Position numbers and translations under genes: made by a program. A stretch of DNA of 64,000 nt, taken from Halothermothrix sp. Its GTDB lineage: Bacteria > Bacillota > Halanaerobiia > DY22613. The stretch spans positions 186,001 through 250,000 of the forward strand of contig JAENYK010000005.1 of assembly GCA_016841825.1 (NCBI GenBank). The letters are read 5' to 3'. Each line of letters starts with the position of its first letter. Within the stretch, counting starts at the first letter, position 1. Under the pieces are notes generated by a model. The model saw nothing but the letters and a program-made list of their open reading frames with translations. It ran no database searches and had not been told where the DNA came from. Positions 49,290 to 58,041 of the stretch are shown here, one piece after another.

Positions 49290-49826
49290 ATGAGAATAGA
49301 ATACATCTTTTCCAACGGTTCTGAAGAACAATATTGTGAATTAGTAGTTGATGATGGAGATGTAATGCTGACTTTTAGCAAGAATGATGACTCTTATGAA
49401 GCTGATGGTCGGATGGATGAAGCAGATTTGAGCAAACTCAAAGAACTTCTTGCAGTGATCGAATGGAATAATATTCAGACCCAATATGGAGAAATAAATT
49501 ATGAGCACTACTATCATACTGTTTTAATTGACTTAAATGAAGCACAAAGATATGGAGTAACAATTGAAAGCACTGCATATAACAAACTACATAAAGACCT
49601 GGATAAACTCATCTACCACCTGATTCTGATGCAGGGGAAATATTTACAAAAACATGGAGGTAGGTGCAATCCAAAACGGATGCCTTTTCCGTATTCCTTG
49701 ACTTGTGACAAAAATGAAGAAGTCACTAAACGAATCTTACAAGATTTTATCATGGAATCAAGAAGATCTCCTGAAGATATTACAAAGTTGGAAGGAGAAC
49801 TACGGGAACGATGGAAGAATGCATAA
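49290..49826 (+). CDS. Hypothetical protein (178 aa)
   Basis: No family recognised. Soluble and acidic, with a beta-rich first half (MRIEYIFSNGSEEQYCELVVDDG) and a helical second half ending RSPEDITKLEGELRERWKNA. AGAGGAT precedes both a GTG at 49281 (too close) and the ATG at 49290 (11 bases), so the latter is preferred. It has its own terminator. One of five plus-strand genes in the window. Confidence 0.7.
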   Translation: MRIEYIFSNGSEEQYCELVVDDGDVMLTFSKNDDSYEADGRMDEADLSKLKELLAVIEWNNIQTQYGEINYEHYYHTVLIDLNEAQRYGVTIESTAYNKLHKDLDKLIYHLILMQGKYLQKHGGRCNPKRMPFPYSLTCDKNEEVTKRILQDFIMESRRSPEDITKLEGELRERWKNA

Positions 49827-49831
49827 TCGAA

Positions 49832-49860
49832 AGGGTTTTCTGAATCATTCAGAAAACCCT
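49832..49860. terminator. Bidirectional intrinsic terminator
   Basis: Perfect stem AGGGTTTTCTGAAT / ATTCAGAAAACCCT between convergent genes. Confidence 0.85.
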
Positions 49861-49867
49861 AATTCTT

Positions 49868-50779
49868 TTACTCAATATTCAAAACCCGGGCAGGATTAGT
49901 AACTGTTAATTGGGTAATAATCTCATCCGGGATACCACTAGCTTTACACAATGGTAAAAATTCAGTGAAGAACAGATGATATGGATTAACATATTTACCT
50001 TTATCTTTACCAACCACATACCAACCTCTATCCTGAGAGAGTAATAACTGATCTGTCAAACCTTCAGCGATTAAAGTTTTTAACATTTGCAGATGATTCT
50101 CGTAAGGAATATAACCGATTGAATCGATCTGCAGCCAGACACCTTTTCGACCCATCTCTATCATTGCGGGAATATCTTGTTGGCAATCAGAATGAGTCCA
50201 GATGTATCTGTCAACTGGTAAGCCTTCTTCTGTGATAATCGTATATGCTTCTCTCATAGTTTGCGGCAAGATTGTATGAGCCTGAATGGCCATGCCGGTC
50301 TTAAGACTCGTTCGAATACCTGCCCGCAAAATCTTCTTCTGATCATCTGAGATAGCGCCATCATCTAAGGCAACTTTAATAAACCCTGGTCTAATGCCGG
50401 TACTCTCAATCCCTTCAGCAAATTCTGCAATCCACAACTCTGCGATCTGATCAATCTCCATGGTTCGCATAATTGTTGGAACAGCGTTAGCCTTAAAAGT
50501 ACCCGTACAGGTAATAAAATACATTTTGGATTGTAGAGCACATTCTTTCAATACCAGCACATCTCGACCACTACCTGCAGGGGTGGCATCAACAAATGTG
50601 TTACAACCTGCTTTGGATAATTCTAACAGATAAGGCAGCATAGTATCTACTATCTCCTGACGATCATAGTGCTCTTTGTGAAGAAAGTCAGCTCCACTGT
50701 AGTCAGTCATCACATGTTCATGCATCAAAGTCCTTCCCAATTGATCCGGGGATATCGGACCTAGCGCTGTATGAATCAT
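49868..50779 (-). CDS. Phosphotriesterase family (PHP-type) hydrolase
   Basis: 303 residues, amidohydrolase superfamily TIM barrel: LMHEHV (metal HxH), GFIKVALDD (the bridging Lys), QAHTI and THSDC (metal His pair) and LSQDRGW (Asp). Members include phosphotriesterase homology proteins and lactonases; natural substrates are poorly known. GAAGGGAGGTAATTAG before ATG. Single gene next to a terminator. Confidence 0.88.
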   Translation of the reverse strand: MIHTALGPISPDQLGRTLMHEHVMTDYSGADFLHKEHYDRQEIVDTMLPYLLELSKAGCNTFVDATPAGSGRDVLVLKECALQSKMYFITCTGTFKANAVPTIMRTMEIDQIAELWIAEFAEGIESTGIRPGFIKVALDDGAISDDQKKILRAGIRTSLKTGMAIQAHTILPQTMREAYTIITEEGLPVDRYIWTHSDCQQDIPAMIEMGRKGVWLQIDSIGYIPYENHLQMLKTLIAEGLTDQLLLSQDRGWYVVGKDKGKYVNPYHLFFTEFLPLCKASGIPDEIITQLTVTNPARVLNIE

Positions 50780-51017
50780 CTAATTACCTCCCTTCAAACT
50801 AGTAGATCTGTTATTAGTTCTTATATGTTGGGTATGGTTATAATATTTGATGGGTTAGATTGTCTGAGGAATTCCGGAAACTTCCTGCAATATGTTTTAT
50901 ATAAATATATACGACATATTTCTCTCCAGTTCCTTCCTACTAAGGACTCATCCTTTCCTCTACTTAAAGCATAAGGTAAATTAGATAAGCTTTAAATATG
51001 ACTATCAATTCTTCCCC

Positions 51018-51695
51018 TTAAACAAAAGGTTTGCTGCCTATTTTAGTCAGAACTTTATTCTTCAATGCTCCAAATATCCAGGAAATACTGGCAATCGAAG
51101 TATACATCCATTTATAAGGAATCGGTGGAGTAGCCATATATTCAATAGCCTCTTCAGGAATCTTATCTTCTTTTTGAACAATTGACTCAACTACCAGATC
51201 CAGTGCATTGACAATGTTAGTACCTATACCACCCAATTCACTTACTGGCTTACCGTGAACAACTCCCCCCATACCTAGTGACAGTCCTCCCATCCAGTGT
51301 ATTCCTGCCTCTTGTGCAAATTGTTCACAGATAGCGAGAGCCCATTCATTATGGCTAGCTTCCGGAAAACCACAGTTAACTATAGCGATTAATTTCTGAT
51401 TATTTACCTGAGACTTCACCCTCCGATCTCTAATTAATTCCAGAGTGTTAATCACAGGAGCGGGTAGAGAATCTACATAGAGAGGAAAAGTGAGTAGTAT
51501 TATCTCAGCATCGTCGATAGTTTTGCAGAAAGTTTGTAGGTCACTGGACTGTACTTCTGACTGAATATTTAATTCTGTAGTCACAAATCCCTGTACTGCT
51601 AATTGATCCAATATATAGTGACCTAATGATGCCGATGTACTGGAAGCCCCACCAGGACTACCTACTAATAGAAGGATGTTTCTACTCTTATTCAT
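51018..51695 (-). CDS. Flavodoxin-like NAD(P)H-dependent FMN reductase
   Basis: 225 residues. Flavodoxin fold: VGSPGGASSTSASLGHYIL phosphate loop at the start and ILLTFPLYVDSLPAPVINTLELI, then AIVNCGFPEASHN. The C-terminal 50 residues (PPIPYKWMYTSIASISWI) are an added hydrophobic tail. It overlaps the upstream paralogue by 8 bases; the two may form one redox module. Substrate unknown. Confidence 0.8.
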   Translation of the reverse strand: MNKSRNILLLVGSPGGASSTSASLGHYILDQLAVQGFVTTELNIQSEVQSSDLQTFCKTIDDAEIILLTFPLYVDSLPAPVINTLELIRDRRVKSQVNNQKLIAIVNCGFPEASHNEWALAICEQFAQEAGIHWMGGLSLGMGGVVHGKPVSELGGIGTNIVNALDLVVESIVQKEDKIPEEAIEYMATPPIPYKWMYTSIASISWIFGALKNKVLTKIGSKPFV

Positions 51696-52266
51696 AATTC
51701 ACACCTACCTTGCTTAAAAGTGAGTTAATTTTCAGCTCTATCTCCTGAAGACTCTCTCCTGCAGTAAAAACCTGACTGGCATGGGACGGAGAGTGAAAAT
51801 TATAGGCATTACGTTCGACCAAATTGGTGAATAACTCTGCCTGATCTTTATTATATTCGGAGAATACGCCTATACCTATTAGAGATGGATATTTCTTATA
51901 GCGAGGTCGATGATGAACTTCACCATGATATGTTCCAAAGAATGGTGATATTAAAGAGATATTTCTATCCAGAGCTTTTTTTAACTGAGATGAATATCCT
52001 CCAAAGGTCACAGGGGTCAAGTAGATTATGATATCAGAATTAATAACCTCTCTGGCAACCTCCTGAGCGTCGTCTTCAATGATACAGATACCAGGTTTTT
52101 TCAACCAGCAGCCAAAACACCCGATACAATTCCCAATATTCTTCTCATGGAGAATAATTGTCTTTATTTGATATCCTGCCCCCTTTAGAAGATCTTCAAT
52201 AATTTTCGAGAATTTACTCAAAGAATATTCAAAACTTCTCTCACCGTTAAGGATTAAAGCTTTCAT
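51688..52266 (-). CDS. Flavodoxin-fold protein with Cys-rich loop (iron-sulfur flavoprotein-like)
   Basis: 192 residues. NADPH-dependent FMN reductase fold (KALILNGERSFEYSLS; YLTPVTFGGYSSQLKKALDR) with a cysteine loop GNCIGCFGCWLKKPGICIIEDD, as in iron-sulfur flavoproteins (C-x2-C-x2-C-x7-C), which may hold a [4Fe-4S] cluster. TGGAGGTAAAAAA before ATG. Co-translated with the downstream flavoprotein; probably an electron-transfer pair of anaerobic metabolism. Confidence 0.82.
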   Translation of the reverse strand: MKALILNGERSFEYSLSKFSKIIEDLLKGAGYQIKTIILHEKNIGNCIGCFGCWLKKPGICIIEDDAQEVAREVINSDIIIYLTPVTFGGYSSQLKKALDRNISLISPFFGTYHGEVHHRPRYKKYPSLIGIGVFSEYNKDQAELFTNLVERNAYNFHSPSHASQVFTAGESLQEIELKINSLLSKVGVNYE

Positions 52267-52443
52267 TTTTTTACCTCCAATCAGATAGTATATGAATATT
52301 TTACCATATTAGTGGTCAATTGAACACCTGTAATTGTTCAGGTTAATTTATTTAACTCAATATTTACTTCCAATACATCAAACCTCCAAAGATTATTTAC
52401 CATTTACTTCTACATTTTTATTGGATTTTCCTGTAGAAGAGAA

Positions 52444-52474
52444 AAAATACCTGCCCGGATTGGACAGGTATTTT
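52444..52474 (-). terminator. Terminator downstream of the CRISPR array
   Basis: AAAATACCTG / CAGGTATTTT stem with T-runs on both strands. On the minus strand it follows the array, so it can end the pre-crRNA. Confidence 0.8.
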
Positions 52475-52537
52475 AATAATCATTATACGAAAATGTACTG
52501 ATCTGGTCAAGTTCCTTTATAAGACTCTTCATCAATC

Positions 52538-52613
52538 GACAAACTCAATGGACTTAATCCAGATTATCTATTACCCAGTATCCTGACCACTCAAGCGACT
52601 GGCTGCTTTCATC
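52538..52613. repeat. Direct repeat copy 1 flanking the array
   Basis: 76 bases, about 80 percent identical by eye to 53464-53539. Shared blocks include GACAAACTC-ATGGACTTAATC, ATTATCTATT, TCCTGACCACT and CGACTGGC. The two copies enclose the array and its leader. Confidence 0.8.
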
Positions 52614-52637
52614 ATTACAATAAGTCAATCAGGATGG

Positions 52638-52825
52638 GTTTCAGTCTCCTACAAAACGGAGCTATCATTGTAACATAAAGATCAAGAAGTATGGGTGATT
52701 TGTTGCAACAGAAGTTTCAGTCTCCTACAAAACGGAGCTATCATTGTAACATTATTGAGTTCCACGCAATTGATTTTTATGATAAAGAGTTTCAGTCTCC
52801 TACAAAACGGAGCTATCATTGTAAC
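52638..52825 (-). CRISPR. CRISPR array, three repeats and two spacers
   Basis: Three identical 37-base repeats at 52638-52674, 52714-52750 and 52789-52825. Spacers are 39 bases (52675-52713) and 38 bases (52751-52788). In crRNA sense (minus strand) the repeat begins GTTACAATGATAGCTCC and ends TAGGAGACTGAAAC, the GAAAC tail common to type I-B/III-A arrays. An inner inverted repeat (AGCTCCG...CGGAGCT-like) is weak. The leader is on the right (52826 onward), so the array is read leftward, in line with the cas genes. Confidence 0.97.
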
Positions 52826-53190
52826 CGCAAAATCATCCCCCGACAAACGACGCAAATACGCCATCTTGAGAACCCATTTTACTCAAAAACATTCTGTCAC
52901 CTTCGCAAATCTCTTTTTGGCTGAAAAAGTAGGGGTATTTGCAATTCTAATCTAACCCCATTTAGCACAATTATACCATAATTTCAGCAATCTACATAAA
53001 TTAACTCACAATTTCCCACGTATCCTTTCTAAATCCCTTTCAAGTTAGTTCTTAATCCTGATAAACATTTTATATTATCCATTATTTTCCACTTAAAATC
53101 CATTCCAATTGCCGATTTGCGAAAGTAACATTATCTTCTTCCTAGTATATATTCTCCACAATCCGGCACCTGTTCTTCTTACGGATTTTG
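52826..53190 (-). promoter_or_regulatory. CRISPR leader A
   Basis: Directly follows the first repeat in transcription sense. It is homologous over about 350 bases to the stretch at 63440-63790: shared CGCAAAATC at the repeat border, TTCGCAAATCTCTTTTT, GGGGTATTTGCAATT, CAATTTCCCACGTATC, AAAATCCATT and GATTTGCGAA. The arms TCGCAAATC (52903-52911) and GATTTGCGA (53114-53122) are inverted and kept in both leaders. The rest to 53641 has no supported gene. Confidence 0.8.
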
Positions 53191-53436
53191 CCAATCTACT
53201 AACAGCATAGCTCAGATTCCTTCAGATTAAAACCATAGCCCAATTTCAGACTAGCGTTGATTTGCTTCTTATCTCAGAGTAGTTAATTCTACTCTATAAC
53301 CACAATGAAAGCTGGACAACTTTCCCTAACATTGCAAAATATTGATTACCATTATCTACAAACCATAACCCCAATTTCCTGTTACACATTCAAACCCAGA
53401 TACTCAATTCAACTAGTATTCCAAACTTTACCCAGT

Positions 53437-53485
53437 GATTAAGTCCATCCAGTACATCCTACAGACAAACTCGATGGACTTAATC
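53437..53485. repeat. 12-bp perfect inverted repeat
   Basis: GATTAAGTCCAT (53437-53448) and ATGGACTTAATC (53474-53485) are exact reverse complements. The right arm is the start of direct repeat copy 2. Confidence 0.75.
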
Positions 53486-53539
53486 TGATAATTATCTATT
53501 GACAGTTCCTGACCACTAAATCGACTGGCAATCTTCATC
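53464..53539. repeat. Direct repeat copy 2 flanking the array
   Basis: Partner of 52538-52613, same orientation, 850 bases further right, beyond the leader. See copy 1. Confidence 0.8.
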
Positions 53540-53641
53540 TCTCCAAAATTCTCCTGTGGGGAATAATAATATCTGACTGAGATAGAGAAGAATTGGATAG
53601 CAAGATGGTAATCAGGACAGATAACAGAATTTCTGCATCTG

Positions 53642-54604
53642 CTAGCAATTCAATTTTGGATTTTCATCATTATCCACCTCAGTTACTGCATAATTTTTGA
53701 AGAAAGAACCCAAACATAAATGAATATTATGGAGCAATGTTAAAGGTAAGTTCGCAAAGACATGCCAGATATATTTTTCCAGAGAATCAGATTTTATTTT
53801 TTTAGGAGAATAGATAATCAGAGGAATAATTTTATCTTTCTTCTCTTTGGAAAAATCGCATAAATCTCCAACTAATTTTTCTAATTTAGAATCTTTTTCT
53901 TCAGTAATCGGGCCATATATTATTAACTCATTTCTTTGAAAATCTATCTTTTCATAATTCCTTCGTTTTTCAATCTGATTAAAATGCGGTGTTAGATAGG
54001 ACTCAATTTTATTAGCTTTTTCTTCAGATTCAGATATAATTAAGATTTTGATTTTTTTGTTTACAAATTTATCTATTCCAATAATTTGCGTTTCTAGTTT
54101 GATTCTTTTTCTCTCCAATTCTTTAAATTGTTTTTCAAAATGTTCTTTTTGAAGATTCAATTCTTCTAAATCTTTTTCGGTTTTTTTAATCTTTCTTTCT
54201 ATATCATTTTTAACAGTAGCCTTCAAAGAACCAAAGGTAGAATATCCCAAAAACCCCAAAATAGTAGTCGCCACAGTTATCATGATCAGAATTGCCATTT
54301 TCACATTATCAAATGTATCTTCCATATACTCTCTATATTCGAACAATTCATCTCGCAAATCATTGCGATACTCAATAAATTCATCAGATATTAACTTCAG
54401 TTTTTTCTGCTCTAAACTCAGATTGATCAGTTCCATAATCTCAGCTTCACTCAATGTACGGGATAATCCTTCAACTTTATTCTGGTCTACTGGTTGAGTG
54501 TCATCCCCATAATCTACTGCTTCATCAGCAAAACTGACTACTGTCAGGGTAAGCAGGATTAGTATCCCCAGAATCACAATTTTAGATATGGACTTATTAG
54601 CCAT
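53642..54604 (-). CDS. Membrane-anchored coiled-coil protein of the type III-A locus, candidate effector
   Basis: 320 residues, no recognised family. Order: an N-terminal hydrophobic segment (KIVILGILILLTLTVVSFA, signal peptide or anchor), an acidic region to about residue 95, a transmembrane helix (MAILIMITVATTILGFLGYS, about 104-123), a charged coiled coil (about 130-180, rich in Lys/Glu), and a soluble domain (about 184-300) with Rossmann-like strands KIKILIISES, NELIIYG and IIPLIIYSP. No HEPN, HD, GGDD or textbook CARF motif is visible. GAGGAGGTCACAAAT before ATG, 52 bases after csm5, so it is the last gene of the effector operon. Inference: a membrane effector or sensor working with the Csm complex. 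Confidence 0.75.
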   Translation of the reverse strand: MANKSISKIVILGILILLTLTVVSFADEAVDYGDDTQPVDQNKVEGLSRTLSEAEIMELINLSLEQKKLKLISDEFIEYRNDLRDELFEYREYMEDTFDNVKMAILIMITVATTILGFLGYSTFGSLKATVKNDIERKIKKTEKDLEELNLQKEHFEKQFKELERKRIKLETQIIGIDKFVNKKIKILIISESEEKANKIESYLTPHFNQIEKRRNYEKIDFQRNELIIYGPITEEKDSKLEKLVGDLCDFSKEKKDKIIPLIIYSPKKIKSDSLEKYIWHVFANLPLTLLHNIHLCLGSFFKNYAVTEVDNDENPKLNC

Positions 54605-54656
54605 ATTTGTGACCTCCTCACTTTCATTGATATCTAGCCTTCAAAACAAAGATACT

Positions 54657-55823
54657 TTAAATCACATCTAATTTAGCCCAACCCAGAGGACTTAGTAGCT
54701 GATCATTATCCCAAATGATTTTTCTGGTTTTAGGGAATAGTGGAAAATCTCTATCAGAAACTACTCTACCCCATTGTTGACGCAATTTTGGTTCCAAGAG
54801 TAACAGCATTGTCATCGAATTCAAGCCCGAACCCCATCCAAGACGAAAATTAACCTCTTCAGTCGGTCTCCGATAATAATTTAAGAGCGGATTAATACTG
54901 ATCCGTGTTTTGGAGTGATTATCTATGCGATTATTTAAGGCAAACTCAAAATATTTGTATTCATCAGCAAAAATCCCCTTGCTCAACTGTTTCCAGAAGG
55001 AAAATATGTCTTCTATATCTTCAAATGGTAAAGATTCTGTAGTGGAGCCAGACTTAAAGATATCATAAATGTGTTCATCGATGGAGATCTCAAATTCAAC
55101 CTCTGTCTCTGCCGGTAGACATTCAACGAATACGCTGGCCTTACAATACAGTTGGCTTTCATTATTAAAATTTAAAACTTTAATTTCCATTATTGTAGTT
55201 TGATTTTGAGATAGCGAGTTTGAATCTGAGACTTTGATCGCTCTCAATAGATCTTTATGAGGATTTTCAACCTTACCCAGCCCCCTATAGTTCAGATAGA
55301 AATTTTGCAAAGATTGGCGTTCAATATTATCAAGAAAAGCAATATTATTACCTTTTTTGTGTTTTATAGATTCTATCTTTTGTACAACCAGTTTATTATA
55401 TTGCTTAATATTGTTCATCTTCATCTTTTGCAGAATTCCATAGAGAATTCCTGTTCGGAGAGCACCTTTAACTGCAGATCCTGGAACATACGGTTGTTGA
55501 TAGATATCTTTAATAAAGGGATGATACTCCCGAAAATAATTTTGAGGAGCAACCTTAATAGATTCTTTAGAAATTCGGTTTAAGGCTTCTTTATTAAGCA
55601 GATTTTTATCTTTTAATAGGTCCTGAGGACTTCGATACTTTTTTCCCAGTTGTAAAGAAAAGAGATCTAGAAGATTTTTCTCCTGCAAAAATTCGAAAAA
55701 AGCTTGTTCGGATATTGGATACAGATAATTTCCGTACCTGATATAATCAACAGGATTTAATGTCTGAACAGATCCTCCAATAAATAATGGACTTTTTAAA
55801 GTCATCCTAATTTTGTATTTCAT
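54657..55823 (-). CDS. csm5: Type III-A RAMP protein Csm5
   Basis: 388 residues. RAMP fold with KSPLFIGGS near the start and the glycine-rich YVPGSAVKGALRTGILYG near residue 115; the N-terminal TLNPVDYIRYGNYLYPIS pattern and position after csm4 are typical. Csm5 caps the crRNA 3' end and helps recruit maturation nucleases. ATG at 55823, 5 bases after the csm4 stop, with GGAGGTG formed by the end of csm4. Confidence 0.92.
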   Translation of the reverse strand: MKYKIRMTLKSPLFIGGSVQTLNPVDYIRYGNYLYPISEQAFFEFLQEKNLLDLFSLQLGKKYRSPQDLLKDKNLLNKEALNRISKESIKVAPQNYFREYHPFIKDIYQQPYVPGSAVKGALRTGILYGILQKMKMNNIKQYNKLVVQKIESIKHKKGNNIAFLDNIERQSLQNFYLNYRGLGKVENPHKDLLRAIKVSDSNSLSQNQTTIMEIKVLNFNNESQLYCKASVFVECLPAETEVEFEISIDEHIYDIFKSGSTTESLPFEDIEDIFSFWKQLSKGIFADEYKYFEFALNNRIDNHSKTRISINPLLNYYRRPTEEVNFRLGWGSGLNSMTMLLLLEPKLRQQWGRVVSDRDFPLFPKTRKIIWDNDQLLSPLGWAKLDVI

Positions 55824-55828
55824 TTTGC

Positions 55829-56821
55829 TCACCTCCGAATCGGAACAGTGAGAGCCAGTCCATAACGGTAAACACGATGATATTCAGCCCTCAACCAGTC
55901 TTTTGGTGTCACATCAACAATTCTTCCCTCTAACTGTGTTGGAAATACAGAACCTTCAGTAAACATACGACAGCTTTGTTTTTTCAACTGAGCATCAATA
56001 GCCGTCGAAAAAATCCAACCTCTCCGCTGAATCAGATTGTAAGCGGATTCGACCAACATCTCGTGGCTTATCTCACCTGGTTTTGGATTTACCAGGGATA
56101 AAGTACACCATGCCTGATCATCTGGGGAAGATTGAAATAATTCTTTCCATAAGGGGACATTTTCGACATTTATCCATTCGGGTATAAAAGCACCATATCC
56201 AATGCTCCGTTTACCGCCTATTCCCGAATCAGCAAGCAATGAGACCACCGCCTGCAGTTTGTCAATTATACTATCATCCAATTTGAACAGACAGTATAGT
56301 CCACAATTTTCCTGATATTTAACCAGACCACAGTGATATATGTTCGACTTTAGGTTATCTCTATCCAGAGATACTTTTGGTGTAACATATTCAACAAAAC
56401 AGTCCTGATATTCATCACTTACTTCACTAACTCTCTGATAGATGTTTAACTTTTCACCTTTTACCCACTGAAGAAATATTTCTAAAGGAATATACTTGGC
56501 CTTTCTCACCCTTTTGCCATATTCAGCAATATCTTTTGGAGTAATCTGAACATCAGGTTCAGTTATTGGACGAGGTAAATAGTATGTATCCCTGCCAAAA
56601 TAGAATAATGAAGATAATAATAGACTACTATTCCCATTTTGCATCGGTTCTAATAAAGTCTGTTCTAAATCATCACTGCCAAACAGTTCAACCCAACCAT
56701 TACATAACGCACTAAAAAAACTATCCGAATGAAGAATAGAACTCACTCCTTCGATGCCAATTCCCGCCTCTCCAAAATGAACTGGACCAGTAAAATTCAA
56801 TTTTAATAAGTACAGATTCAT
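55829..56821 (-). CDS. csm4: Type III-A RAMP protein Csm4
   Basis: 330 residues (Cas5 group). LYLLKLNFTGPVHFGEAGIG at the start, HSDSFFSALCNGW, LPRPI, and the C-terminal GSVF-PTQLEGRIVDV ... YRYGLALTVP. GGKRSIGYG is the glycine loop. It binds the crRNA 5' tag and Cas10. ATG overlaps the csm3 TGA (TGATG). Confidence 0.93.
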   Translation of the reverse strand: MNLYLLKLNFTGPVHFGEAGIGIEGVSSILHSDSFFSALCNGWVELFGSDDLEQTLLEPMQNGNSSLLLSSLFYFGRDTYYLPRPITEPDVQITPKDIAEYGKRVRKAKYIPLEIFLQWVKGEKLNIYQRVSEVSDEYQDCFVEYVTPKVSLDRDNLKSNIYHCGLVKYQENCGLYCLFKLDDSIIDKLQAVVSLLADSGIGGKRSIGYGAFIPEWINVENVPLWKELFQSSPDDQAWCTLSLVNPKPGEISHEMLVESAYNLIQRRGWIFSTAIDAQLKKQSCRMFTEGSVFPTQLEGRIVDVTPKDWLRAEYHRVYRYGLALTVPIRR

Positions 56822-57597
56822 CAATCATCAGTCCTTTGATTATTCTCCTTGAATACACTGCATATCTCCGCTAAAATATTATCTTGATCATCTAAATAGA
56901 TCTCCTTAGATTCAACATCTTCTCCCTCAAGATAATAGTCACTATTCCTTGGCCATAATTTGATATCTGTAAATTTAATCTTTCCATGTCCCCGAGAACC
57001 GTTGCCTCCTAATGCATCATCTTCAAGTAAGCGGAGTATCGTAAAAATATTCTGCAGATCCTGAGCAAGCTCATCAAGATTTTGGACATTATAAACCATT
57101 GAAAAGTCAAATGCTGAACCTTTGGGAACACGTTCATATTGCCTGGGAGTTGCTTTTGCGGTAATACGATGGATGTTGTTCTCGGTCTTCCATTCGGCAT
57201 ATAGTAAATCGGTTTCTATAGTTTCTAGACTCTGAAGAGTTTCTTTCGTTAAAAAAGCATCCCGAACTATCAATCTTGATGGTATATTGTCCTCTTTCTT
57301 ACTGATCGATCCAAATAGGCGGCAAATACAACAGCTTTTATCTGAACACTCATGACGCCCTTTTCTCGTATCTAGACTTTTAGGAGTGATATTCTCAAAT
57401 AAGGCTCTCATCTTTCCTTTCAGTCCAGAACCAGGTATATAGGGCTGAAAGGTAAGTGGGTCACGAATAATTGCATTGTTGATACCTCCAATATCCAGAT
57501 TACCGCCAGATCCTCCAATGTGTAATCCGGATTGACATACTATCTGACCAGTAATAACTATCTTCCCAAGTAATCTTTTTTTATCTTCTGTCATCAT
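56821..57597 (-). CDS. csm3: Type III-A RAMP protein Csm3 with Asn at the RNase Asp position
   Basis: 258 residues, backbone Cas7-type subunit that tiles along the crRNA. Motifs: SGLHIGGSGG, IRDPLTFQPYIPGSGLKGKMR, the Cys cluster HECSDKSCCICRLFGS, and the G-rich GGNGSRGHGKI. In characterised Csm3 proteins the catalytic Asp sits in the motif IGxI-D-(S/N)-x-VI(K/R)DP. Here that motif reads IGGI-N-NAIIRDP, so the residue is Asn 40 (codon AAC at 57478-57480). Target-RNA cleavage every six bases is therefore expected to be lost or weakened. An Asp five residues earlier (D35) might compensate. GGGGGTCATAG before ATG. Confidence 0.93.
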   Translation of the reverse strand: MMTEDKKRLLGKIVITGQIVCQSGLHIGGSGGNLDIGGINNAIIRDPLTFQPYIPGSGLKGKMRALFENITPKSLDTRKGRHECSDKSCCICRLFGSISKKEDNIPSRLIVRDAFLTKETLQSLETIETDLLYAEWKTENNIHRITAKATPRQYERVPKGSAFDFSMVYNVQNLDELAQDLQNIFTILRLLEDDALGGNGSRGHGKIKFTDIKLWPRNSDYYLEGEDVESKEIYLDDQDNILAEICSVFKENNQRTDD

Positions 57598-58041
57598 CTA
57601 TGACCCCCTTTTTGATGAGAATTTTTTATTGGAATTCCGCCTTTTCTGACGCTCTTGATTCGCCTCTTCAGTATAGAACTTGTGATATGCTACAATACTC
57701 TCATAAAACCTGGCTAATTTTTTAAAAGATTCCCTTGTTTTAACCTGATCAATTATTGGAACTAGTATCTCATATAAATTTTTCAAATTATAATTCCTAC
57801 TAACCGCATAGGCTAATTTAGGTTTAAGAAAAAGCATTTTCTCCCTAAGCGATGAATCATCAATCTGATATAATTCAGTCTTTATCCGATTAATGTAATC
57901 TAAAAATTTACGCAATTGACTTGTTCCAACACTGTTATCTCCAACATTTTTAGCAAGATCTCTTGCTATTTTTGAAGCATATTCTACCAGATCTTTAGCA
58001 TCTATCTCTGCAAAGTCAGTTTTAATTTTTTCAATCGTCAT
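57598..58041 (-). CDS. csm2: Type III-A small subunit Csm2
   Basis: 147 residues, all-helical and basic, ending in an Arg/Lys/Ser-rich tail (NQERQKRRNSNKKFSSKRGS, 20 residues). The pattern TSQLRKFLDYINRI and FKKLARFYESIVAYHKFY fits Csm2. It forms the inner filament that contacts target RNA. It overlaps the end of cas10 by 11 bases, behind GGAGGTGTTGAAG; one base separates it from csm3. Confidence 0.9.
   Translation of the reverse strand: MTIEKIKTDFAEIDAKDLVEYASKIARDLAKNVGDNSVGTSQLRKFLDYINRIKTELYQIDDSSLREKMLFLKPKLAYAVSRNYNLKNLYEILVPIIDQVKTRESFKKLARFYESIVAYHKFYTEEANQERQKRRNSNKKFSSKRGS

Larger units (their letters stand above)
52267..52637. other. Trailer region of the CRISPR array
   Basis: No gene. 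It contains a terminator at 52444-52474 and the first copy of a 76-base direct repeat at 52538-52613. The divergent side should hold the promoter of the flavoprotein pair. Confidence 0.5.

Noticed and set aside
52682-52955. Reading frames across the CRISPR repeats (both strands) with repeated peptide SFSLLQNGAIIV or IAPFCRRLKLF
   Set aside because: They are translations of the 37-base repeats and spacers.
52267-54656. A Csm6 or other CARF-HEPN gene
   Set aside because: No HEPN RxxxxH context or CARF pattern is recognisable; only the membrane protein lies here.
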